This document shows, piece after piece, positions 1-10,600 of a DNA stretch of 64,000 nt (positions within the stretch are counted from its first letter, which is position 1; each line of letters starts with the position of its first letter). Under the pieces are notes generated by a model. It was not told the DNA's origin. It saw only the letters and a program-made list of their open reading frames with translations, and ran no database searches. Source of the DNA: Siphonodentalium dalli (Eukaryota; Mollusca; Scaphopoda; Gadilida; Siphonodentaliidae); the NCBI GenBank assembly GCA_032622095.1, contig CP136065.1, positions 97,719,343 through 97,783,342 on the forward strand, given 5' to 3'. A program made the translations under genes and the position numbers.

Positions 1-140
1 CCTTCTTTTATCAGTTTTGAAAGCATGCAGTTATGATCGCAATTAAACCCTTGAAAGCATGCAGTCATGATCGCAAACCTCTATCAAGACTCAAGTATCA
101 ATATCAATCGTCTACTGTGAATCAGTGATCAAGTATATAA

Positions 141-3100
141 ATGAAAGTGTCAATGACACTGTAGCTCAACTTAGGTAGGGGAATAATTTAATGGTTGACA
201 GTAAATGGAGTCCTGAATAGGAAAGGTGCTAATTGAAATGTCTAACCTGCGCCAAAGGATTTAGTGATGCAAAGAGTAAAATACAAGATGGCTGCTGGTG
301 GCCATTTTTTTTGGCCAATTGACCCCAAAAGAACTCGTTCCCATCTACGTATAATTGTTAACATCCATGACAAATTTTATGAAGATCTGACCAAAGCTAC
401 GACCTACAAATTTCATGATGATCAGACGAACAGTATGACCTGTAGACCGCGCCAATGGATTGAATTTTGAAATCCAAGATGGCCGCTGGCAGCCATGTTT
501 TTTGGCCGAATGACCCCACAATGATTCGTTCCCATCTACATGTCAATGTCAACATTCATGACAAATTTAATAAAGATCAGACCAAAGGTATGACCTGTAG
601 CCCACGCCAAAGGATTTAGTCATGCAAAGAGTAAAATGCTGGTGGCCATGTTTTTTGACCGAATGACCCCAAAACGACTCGTTCCCATCTACATGTCATT
701 GTTATAATTCATGACAAATTTCATGACCATCTGACCAAAGCTACGACCTGTAGCCCGCACCAAAGGATTTAGTCATGCAAAGAGTAAAATCCAAGATGGC
801 TGCTGGCGGCCATGTTTTTTGACCGAATGACCCCAAAACGTCTCGATCCCATCTACATGTCATTGTTATCGTTCATGACAAATTTCATGATGATCAGACG
901 AACAGTACGACCTGTAGCACGCGCCAATGGATTGAATTTTGAAATCCAAGATGGCCGCCAGCGGCCATGTTTTTTGGCTGAATGACCCCACAATGATTCG
1001 TTCCCATCTACATGTCAATGTCAACGTTGATGACAAATTTTATAAAGATTAGACCAAAGGCAACCTATAGCCCGCGCCAAAGGATTTAGTCATGCAAAGA
1101 GTAAAATCCAAGATGGCTGCTGGTGGCCATGTTTTTTGGCGAACGACACCAAAATCACTCGTTCCCATCTACATGTCAGTGTTAACATCCATGACAAATT
1201 TCATAAACTTCCGACCAACACAACGACCTGTAGCCCGCGCCAAAGGATTTAGTCATGCAAAGAGTAAAATCCAAGATGGCTGCTGGCAGCCATGTTTTTT
1301 GGCCGAACGACCCCAAAATCACTCGTTCCCATCTACATGTCATTATTAACATTATTAACAAATTTCATGATGATCAGACGAACAGTAAGACCTGTAGCCC
1401 GCGCCAATGGATTGAATCTTGAAATCCAAGATGGCTGCCAGCGGCCATGTTTTTTGGCCGAATGACCCCAATATGACTCGTTCCCATCTACATGTCAATG
1501 TCAACATTCATGACAAATTTCATAAAGATCAGACAAAAGGTACGACCTGTAGCCCGCGCCAAAGGATTTAGTCATGCAAATAGTAAAATCCAAGATGGCT
1601 GCTGGCGGCCATGTTTTTCGGCCGAACGACCCCAAAATCACTCGTTCACATCTACATGTCATTGTTAACATCCATGATAAATTTCATGATGTTCCGATCA
1701 AAGCTACGACCTGTAGCCCGCGCCAAAGGATTTAGTCATGCAAAGAGTAAAATCCAAGATGGCTGCTGGCGGCCATGTTTATTTGCCGAACGACCCCAAA
1801 ATGACTCGTTCCCATCTACATGTCAATATTAACATCCATGACAAATTTCATGATGATCAGACGAACAGTACGACCTGTAGCCCGCGCCAATGGATTGAAT
1901 TTTGAAATCTAAGATGGCCGCCAGCGGCCATGTTTTGTTTTCTGGCCAAATGACCCCACAATGATTCGTTCCCATCTACATGTCAGTGTTAACATCCATG
2001 ACAAATTTCATAAACTTCCGACCAACACAACGACCTGTAGCCCGCGCCAAAGGATTTAGTCATGCAAAGAGTAAAATCCAAGATGGCTGCTGGCAGCCAT
2101 GTTTTTTGGCCGAACGACCCCAAAATCACTCGTTCCCATCTACATGTCATTATTAACATTATTAACAAATTTCATGATGATCAGACGAACAGTAAGACCT
2201 GTAGCCCGCGCCAATGGATTGAATCTTGAAATCCAAGATGGCTGCCAGCGGCCATGTTTTTTGGCCGAATGACCCCAATATGACTCGTTCCCATCTACAT
2301 GTCAATGTCAACATTCATGACAAATTTCATAAAGATCAGACAAAAGGTACGACCTGTAGCCCGCGCCAAAGGATTTAGTCATGCAAATAGTAAAATCCAA
2401 GATGGCTGCTGGCGGCCATGTTTTTCGGCCGAACGACCCCAAAATCACTCGTTCACATCTACATGTCATTGTTAACATCCATGATAAATTTCATGATGTT
2501 CCGATCAAAGCTACGACCTGTAGCCCGCGCCAAAGGATTTAGTCATGCAAAGAGTAAAATCCAAGATGGCTGCTGGCGGCCATGTTTATTTGCCGAACGA
2601 CCCCAAAATGACTCGTTCCCATCTACATGTCAATATTAACATCCATGACAAATTTCATGATGATCAGACGAACAGTACGACCTGTAGCCCGCGCCAATGG
2701 ATTGAATTTTGAAATCTAAGATGGCCGCCAGCGGCCATGTTTTGTTTTCTGGCCAAATGACCCCACAATGATTCGTTCCCATCTACATGTCAATGTCAAC
2801 ATTCATGACAAATTTCATAAAGATTAGACCAAAGGTACAACCTGTAGCCCGCGCCAAAGGATTTAGTCATGCAAAGAGTAAAATCCAAGATGGCTGCTGG
2901 CGGCCATGTTTTTTGGCCGAACGACACCAAAATCACTCGTTCCCATCTACGTATAATTGTTAACATCAATGACAAATTTCATGATGATCAGGCAAACAGT
3001 ACGATCTGTAGCCCGCGCCAATGGATTGAATCTAGAAATCCAAGATGGCTGCCAGCGGCCATGTTTTTTGGCCGATTGACCCCAAAATGACTCGTTCCCA

Positions 3101-3820
3101 TCTACATGTCAATGTCAACATTCATGACAAATTTCATGAAGATCAGACCAAAGGTACAACCTGTAGCCCGCGCCAAAGGAAATTGTTGACAGATGCACGG
3201 ACGACGGACGCCAAACCATGGCAATAGCTCAAACTTACAAAAGGATTTAGTCATGCAAAGAGTAAAATCCAAGATGGCTGCTGGCGGCCATGTTTTTAGG
3301 CCGAACGACCCCAAAATCACTCGTTCCCATCTACATGACAGTGTTATTGTTAACATCCACGACAAATTTCATAAACTTCCGACCAAAACAACGACCTGTA
3401 GCCCGCGCCAAAGGATTTAGTCATGCAAAGAGTAAAATCCAAGATGGCTGCTGGCAGCCATGTTTTTTTGGCCGAACGACCCCAAAATCACTCGTTCCCA
3501 ACTACATGTCATTATTGACATCAATGACAAATTTCATGATGATCAGATGAACAGTACGACCTGTAGGCCGCGCCAATGGATTGAATCTTGAAATCCAAGA
3601 TGGCTGCCAGCGGCCATGTTTTTTGGCCGATTGACCCCAAAATGACTCGTTCCCATCTACATGTCAATGTCAACATTCATGACAAATTTCATGAAGATCA
3701 GACCAAAGGTACAACCTGTAGCCCGCGCCAAAGGAAATTGTTGACAGATGCACGGACACACGGACGACGGACGCCAAACCATGGCAATAGCTCAAACTTA
3801 CAAAAGTAAGTTGAGCTAAA
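141..3820 (-). mobile_element. family A Helentron/DINE-like element with ~22 tandem core monomers
   Basis: Read on the minus strand, the element starts TTAGCTCAACTTAC, then TTTGAGCTATTGCCATGG and a CGTCCGTCGTCCGTGTG block. It continues with ~160-bp tandem monomers and closes with TAAGTTGAGCTACA and the hairpin GTGTCATTGACAC (147-159), followed by TTTCATT. Two monomer types alternate, one with AAAGGATTTAGTCATGCAAA and one with AATGGATTGAATTTTGAAAT. No transposase gene is present. The tandem core resembles the pearl elements of bivalves and the hairpin end resembles Helentron-associated elements. Short open frames inside it are by-products of the repeats. Confidence 0.85.
1159..2788. repeat. 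807-bp higher-order repeat, two copies
   Basis: Positions ~1159-1965 and ~1966-2788 appear identical at an offset of 807 bp, five monomers long. The same 73-codon open frame occurs at 1611 and 2418. This marks a recent duplication inside the family A array. Confidence 0.85.
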
Positions 3821-3976
3821 AAAACTGTATTATAGATGCCAAATTTCATTTTCAGTGGACCTTGGACTGGAGTCAATGGAGAGCAGGAGTGTATCACTGT
3901 ATAGCCTATAGTATAGGCGCAGTGCAAAAGGGGGCAGTTGAGGAGCGCGTTACATGCCCATGTAAAGAAAGAATGA

Positions 3977-4192
3977 CTACAATAGATTCAATGCAGACCA
4001 GAATTTTATTGGTGATGAGATTTGCAGAGGGTTAGTTTGGTTTGGATACAAAACAGTGCATGTTTTGTCAATGGCAATCACTCCCAAATTCTCTGTATCT
4101 TCTTCTTTCGTGTGATTTGGAGCTGCAATTGCTCCAACAGTGTCTGTCCCTTTTAAGGCTTTACTTTTGTTTGCATATGGCATTGTGATAAG
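3977..4192 (-). CDS. doubtful minus-strand exon, unknown protein
   Basis: An open frame on the minus strand reads LIT then MPYANKSKALKG and ends KFWSALNLL with a stop. A pyrimidine-rich tract ending TTGTAG lies just before it, like a 3' splice site. It sits between the family A element and the RPTOR promoter. The composition looks like protein, but I recognise no family. An AATAAA lies inside the frame near 4005, which argues that part of it could be 3' UTR instead. Could be a terminal exon of a neighbouring gene, or chance. Confidence 0.2.
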   Translation of the reverse strand, partial: LITMPYANKSKALKGTDTVGAIAAPNHTKEEDTENLGVIAIDKTCTVLYPNQTNPLQISSPIKFWSALNLL

Positions 4193-4348
4193 CTACAAGA
4201 GAAATAGTTGAAATGTTTGTCTTTAGATCATTGTAACTTTCATCAGCCTTGGACTTGCACACAGCAGACGATAGGTGACGCTACCATCGTGTTTAAAAAT
4301 AGCAATTACTGTGTTCGAAATTCGCTTTGGTTAGAGACACATCAGATT

Positions 4349-4366
4349 AAAATGGCCGCCGCCATG
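4349..4366 (+). promoter_or_regulatory. YY1-like motif in probable RPTOR promoter / 5' UTR
   Basis: AAAATGGCCGCCGCCAT carries an ATGGC core on one strand and ATGGCGGC, the YY1 consensus core, on the other. Such motifs sit near the transcription start of many housekeeping genes. It lies about 100 bp upstream of the RPTOR start codon in a small GC-rich patch. The transcription start cannot be placed from sequence alone. Confidence 0.5.
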
Positions 4367-4438
4367 CCGTGTTGTGTTTACATTTTTCCTGCTCATAACT
4401 TATCCATTTTGAGCGCTAGTTCTGACATAAAAACTTAA
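4352..4438 (+). other. upstream ORF of 28 codons in RPTOR leader
   Basis: ATG at 4352 inside the YY1-like motif opens a 28-codon frame (starting MAAAMPCCVYIF) that stops with TAA 25 nt before the RPTOR ATG. It matters only if transcription starts upstream of 4352. No homology recognised; any role would be in translation control. Confidence 0.4.
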
Positions 4439-4456
4439 TTTTGCAAGCAGAATAAA

Positions 4457-4480
4457 ATGAAAAATGAACGACTCAGTTAA
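4457..4480 (+). other. short upstream ORF overlapping the RPTOR start codon
   Basis: ATG at 4457, with A at -3, opens a 7-codon frame (MKNERLS) that ends at 4480, past the RPTOR ATG at 4464 and in another frame. A ribosome starting here could not start at the main ATG without backing up, so this could lower Raptor translation. Confidence 0.45.
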
Positions 4481-4625
4481 TAAACTGATTGAAAGTGATT
4501 CGTTAGATGAAGAAGATGGTGAATTGGTTGATTGGCAGCTGTCTGTTTACTTCAACGAAAATCGCCACACTGACAAAATAGAGGGCATAAAAACTGTGAC
4601 GCAAACATGGCGAATGAAAGAGCGT
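4464..4625 (+). CDS. RPTOR: RPTOR coding exon 1
   Basis: Residues 1-54. A Ser/Asp/Glu-rich start is followed by [13 protein letters not shown] and [17 protein letters not shown], the conserved entry to the Raptor N-terminal domain. The donor GTAGGT follows codon 54, phase 0. Reading past the donor gives a stop after ten non-homologous residues, so splicing here is required. The overlapping upstream ORF at 4457 may reduce initiation at this start. Confidence 0.95.
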
Positions 4626-7600
4626 GTAGGTTTTACCACTAAGATTCGTATTCTCTAACCTGTCAGTATGGGCAAGTGCATGCTACTGTGGTCCATATTG
4701 TCTCACTCTAACTTTTATTCTGGTGGTTGAATGTCTGCAATGACTCAAATGAGTGATATAAAATGTAAAATGAGCATAAATACACCAACCAACCAATACG
4801 GTTTTAGTGTTAATGCATCAAGGTTGTAACATTACTCAAATGCGGTTGTAATTATCAACGCGGCCGAGGTAACCGTCAACGCAATATAACGCGAACATAA
4901 CACAGCTAGTGTACTGTGTACTCTTGGGTGCCAAATAAACGTACTGGCACGCTTATTAATTTTGGAAGAATATGCTGGCCATCACTATTATTTGGTCATG
5001 ATATATATAGTGAAAATGCCAGCACTATTAATAATTTTAGGGGTAAATGTAAGCCAGCACGTTTATTCAGCCATCACGTTTATTTGGCACATGAGAGTAC
5101 ATGTACATGTAGGTGGTCATAAACACAACAGAACGGTGCCTTGGTCCTGGATCCCAACAGCGATACGTCGGGATATCTTTATGATATGGCCTGACAGGCA
5201 TCTTTTGTCTGCCAAGCGATATGACTGCCAGATATATTGTCATATAATGGCGATTTTTTTATCTGTCTTGTTGGCTTATAAAATGCATTAATTTATTAAG
5301 AAATTCATGGCCATAGTATCATTTTATTTTTGAGTAAGATCGTCCTCATTTGGTTGAGGTCCTCCTGTAATTTCAATTCGGTCAATTTGCTTAGGTACAG
5401 CTTGCTAAAAATTCCTAGAAAAGGCGACCGCGTGCTCTATATTGTATTTCACGATTTTTGACATATTTGCATTGTTTTATTCATGAACAAATGTCATTGT
5501 GATTATAAAACAATTACAGGTAAACCGTGATTTAGTTGGGACCTACATGTATTTTCTGTAACATGTGTAATCACGCAGAGCTACCTCATACGTAAGATCC
5601 CAGAAACTTACTTTCATTTTCACTTTCAATGTAAATTCGCCGTGTTTACATCTTTTGTGTAGTTTGTATTTCTGCCAGATTATATATAATAAATTAACAT
5701 TTCTGTTACAAGAACGACGCTCAGATACCGGTAGTTATGTTACTACTAACTTTTTTCTCATGTCTTAAAACCGTCAAATTACATTTTTATAACCCATTAA
5801 TCAGTCTATTTTGATCAAATTGGAAATCAAAACCACATTGTATCATATAAGATAGAATACTGCAGGGATAGTCCTGGGTAGCAAAAGGGTCCATTTTTAG
5901 ACCCCTTTCCAAGTTTTCCAGCTAGAAATATTTATTCCCAATTTCTGACCCCAAAATTCCCAATTCCAAAAAAATAAATTAAAAATAATTTTTCAATCAT
6001 AATAAGTACAACTCTGACAGGTTAGGTCCTTTGCTATGCAAGCCTATAAGTGGTTTAATTGCACTCATGTACACAATAACATTGCGTGTTCATATAAGGC
6101 CTAACAAAAAAATACCTGTGTTTGGGGTCACCCGACCGTGCCTAATAAAACCATGCGACCCTAAACTTTTTATTGAGATTTCCCAAATTTTTGAATTCCA
6201 ATCTTACATCTTTTATATACGGCTTTGTCTGCTCCATCCAGAGGTTGTTCAAACTCACACAATCAATGCCAAAAATATATTTTAAAACATGAATAGGCTG
6301 ACATATGTAGGCACTGCTGCACAGAGTGTTTATTTAATAATTAATCCAGCCCGCATACATGTAGTTCATATTTTGAGAATTTCTAAACATCAACAACATG
6401 TTCCGCGATGTTCTGTAACATTCATTCACAAACCACGTGTATAGCTTTCACCCCCAGTAAATAATAAACCAATCCATTCAATGCGGCGCAGCTAACGTGT
6501 TGCTAACGCGGCTTCTCTAAAGTGAGGCCCACGAGAGGAGTTTCCTGTCACGCTGTTTACAACCTGCGTCCCTTTATCCATACGTGGAATGGTCGGACAA
6601 ATGATCGTATAGAATCATTGATTGAACACACGGGGCTCACAGTGGGAAGTTGGTTTATGATGGGCGTATTATTTACTTGTTTATATGGGCAATATTGCTG
6701 CAATCTGGCGCTGTGTTTTACCAAGCTGTGCGTGAATGCAGTTGGATGTATGATCTAGTACATATCTACATATTGTTGTCAATACGAATATTTCACAAAA
6801 CACCTTTTCGTGCTGAAAAGTTGTCGACATGATTGTGACAAAATACGACCCCGTGTTTCTGAAACCCAATGCATCACTCTGGTCAGATCTCCGCCCATTG
6901 GACTGCTATAAATAATTATGTGCTAGTACCAATCGGATCGTTCGTTGAATGGGAAATTCCGCAGTTATTTATAAGTTTTTACTAATGTTTTACTATAATA
7001 TTAAAGTTACTTTCCTTGTTTTGACACTTATAATTTCCAAATATAATAAAGGAAAGCATCTGTTTTATATTATATTAAAACAACAAATATGACAAACTGT
7101 TATTTATTTAATATATTAAATGCCCACAGTTAAATGGTACCAGTATTAAAACAATTTTATACATTCAGTTCAGGAATGTCTGAAAACCGCCTGAAATTAT
7201 ATCAAATTATTTTAATATATTAAAATGAATATGGTATGTGTAAATTATTATCCATCTAGGCCTGGTTGATGTGAAATATGTCACATCTCATATACTATAT
7301 GGCTGTCAGAGTACATGGGGGAATTAATACATTCACAATATCATTACAAGGTTAAATTATTATGCGGTATGTTTAATTATAATAAAAAAAAGGAGAAAAA
7401 AAAAAGATAATCCCTACCTACCCTAATATTTTCAGACCATGTGACCCCAAACACGGGTCTTTTTTTGTTAGGCCTAATGACATATATTGCTTACTGTTAT
7501 AGGAATTCCCAATTTTAGCCTCTACAACACAAATTTTATCCCAAATGCAAGGGCCCCGGACCCTTTGCCAAAATACCCAGGATTATCCCTGTACTGCTTC

Positions 7601-10600
7601 AATATCTAGAACTGTCCATGACCATTTATGATAGGAAGAATAAAATAAACAAAATATTAATTTGCCCTCCCGGCCGATTTTTGTGAAAAAGTTGGATGTA
7701 AATATAGCCATTTATTTATATTGGCCTAATCATAGTTTTAGAAAGGAAATTTTGGGAAGAGCGTTCTCAGCAAGTGCATATACAAATTGAGTGGAAATGA
7801 ATAACTGCCATAAAAAGTACATGAACTAGTAAAAGGCCCAAATGGTAATTTAATTGAGTTCAATACTGCTTCAAGAATCTCAATATTATGTTAGTTGTGT
7901 ACAAGAAAATTGTGAGAAGCCATTACCATGAACTGTTAAATCCAGGAACTAGCCCAATGTTGGTATGCAGGTCAATCCACTCAAGCTGGGAGTACATTTT
8001 GTAATCAACTGTATATAGGCCACAGTGTTTATAGTAGGGATGCGGACCAGACCACCAGTGGTGGTCCTTTCCAGTGAAGAGTCAGTCCAGTCCAGCTCTC
8101 GGTGGTCCGGTATTCTTGCCTGAACCGATCCAGACTGGTCTGATCATTATAAATTACCTTAAGTGGAGGGAAATGTGTTAAATCTTACTGAGTATACGCG
8201 TTTGTTACAGAAAGCGTCAAGTTACTGCTGGACAAGCTTGTGTTATATACTCTGGGCATCATATATAATACATTGTATGCACATTGTGGAAATGTGTAGT
8301 GTATTTTCTTATCTTCATCATTGTATAGAAGTTAGAGAACGAATAAATGGGCTTAAAACTTGTGAGTGAGACTCACTGTAGAGTACATGTATGTAGTTCA
8401 TGTTTCCACTACCCCCCCCCCCCCCAACATGCTATGCTTGTGTTATATACTCTGGGCATCATATATGATACATTGTATGCACATTGTGGAAATGTGTAGT
8501 GTATTTTCTTATCTTCATCATTGTATAGAAGTTAGAGAACAAATAAATGGGCTTAAAACTTGTGAGTGAGACTCACTGTAGAGTACATGTATGTAGTTCA
8601 TGTTTCCACTACCCCCCCCCCCCCCCCCCCCCCCCCCCAACATGCTATGCTTGGGTTGAGTGAAAATGCTCCGAGTCTTTTAGCACTCATAACATTTTGT
8701 TCTTAGCATTGCCAACTGACATACATGTATTCCAGATAGATTGTTCAATTTCTGGCATGCTGGTATGCATACTGCCATACCAGTATTGGATGTAGTTACT
8801 TGGAGTTAGATATTGCCAGCTACCGTTATAGGCCAGTATATTGCGATTCGCGACCTATGTTGAAGCTTCATCACATATTATTTTCAACTTTAACAACTGG
8901 TTATACTGTTATGTAGAGTTACATAATTACAAATGATTTATTTTGGAACCATCTGGCATCTGCCAACACTCAAGTAATTGAACGTGTATACCATGTGACA
9001 TCATCATGAAAATTGTTACGTGTGCATATTTGCCTGATACATAGTCAATAACTCAAGCACATGCCGATCAGGGCATTCTTTGAATTCGGCGGAATCAAAA
9101 GACAGAGGCGGTACTCACTGTCATTTGATGTGGCTGACATAAAAGAATGTATCTCACGAGCTGCTACGTGATCTGACACCAGGCGACATGACATTTGCGA
9201 CACTGAGTATTGGCTGGCAATTGGAGCTTCGGAGTTCAGTACCAGTTAACCCCAGTACTAGTAGGGCCAGTACTTAAGCCAGGCATACATCTATGTATTA
9301 AAGTTTGCGAACTGGTACAGTACCGGACCACCATGTTTGGACCGGTCAAAAGCCGTCCAATGATGGTGGTCCAGTCCGTGGTCCGGCATTTGCACTAATG
9401 AGAATACTTATACCGTAGGTCTACATTAAACCTTATAAATTAAACTTCTGTAACATAACACAATTGTTGGTACCAAATGGCTATCATTATTCCTAGAATT
9501 TTGAGGCCAATTTATTTTATAAATATATTATTTGTTCTCTTTCAACTTCATTCAACAGACAGGGGGTCGATTTAAATTCAAAAATTTGTATAGCATTTTT
9601 TCAGAACTGGGTAGATCTTTTATAGCATTCCTTACCAATACATGTTTTAATGTTTTTTCATTGTAAATTGGTTAGTAGAAATTGGAAATTGCATTGGAAA
9701 TTGCGATGTGAATACAGTTAAATCAAGCCCTGACAGATAACAAACAAAATACATTCAGGTGCCTAATAATCGTGATGACCTAATAATAGTGATGGGTGGG
9801 CATTTAGGCTGAAATTAATAATAGTGATGGAAATTTCACTCTATGTCTCAATGCCAAATAATAGTGATCGTTGCAAATTATCTCCAAAATTAGTATTATA
9901 AATTGTGCTGACACTATTATTAGGCACCTGAGAGTGTGTTATAATAGTTTAAAGAGAATTAATCTTATTTACAGATGAAAACTGTGAGTGTCGCCTTGGT
10001 GCTCTGCTTGAATGTTGGTGTTGATCCTCCTGATGTTGTAAAAACATCGCCATGTGCTCGATTGGAGTGTTGGATAGGTAAGTCCTCCTTGGAGAAACAT
10101 CACTAGTAAACACCATCAAATATCTATTTAATGAGATACCTATTAACCCTTTCTATACTAAATACTCATTGATGAGTTATCATGAGTAGTTCCCTTAGGA
10201 CATGTTCAGTTACTAAGTTTAACAAATACCTTCAGTCATTTGTTGAACATATTAATTGAACATTTCCCACCATGGCCACCAATGAGTATGAATCAGTATG
10301 CTCTTGTATTACATGTATACATATATGTGTTCTATCTGTTGTCTGCTTATAAGCCTTATATTACCTGAATGCCCCTCCAAATGAAAAATATACCATTCCA
10401 GTGTACATGTATACTAGTACTTTTAAAATTGATGGGAGAATCTATTCAGCATAGAAAGGGTTAAAAGAGGATACCTCTGTTTGTTGTTTTTAACAATATT
10501 TGCACTTCATTTCTTTAGCTATCATTTTTCTGTTTACAGATTTAGACAAATCAAGAAATTGTTTCACTTGAGGCATTTAACTATAAACAGGCCATTATTG

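Larger units (their letters stand above)
4626..9974 (+). other. RPTOR intron 1
   Basis: 5.3 kb, GT-AG. It holds a TA-flanked MITE (4921-5097), a CAGGG element with a Harbinger-like element inside (5863-7591), a TIR element with a tandem duplication (8034-9398), a D-type repeat (9560-9732) and a MITE (9756-9930). Nothing recognised at 5100-5860 and 7600-8030. Confidence 0.8.

Noticed and set aside
264-3809. Many 60-90 codon open frames reading [12 protein letters not shown] or [10 protein letters not shown]
   Set aside because: They follow the ~160-bp repeats of the family A element in shifting frames and on both strands; no start or domain is constant. The same holds for 16284-16678 and 12050-12268.
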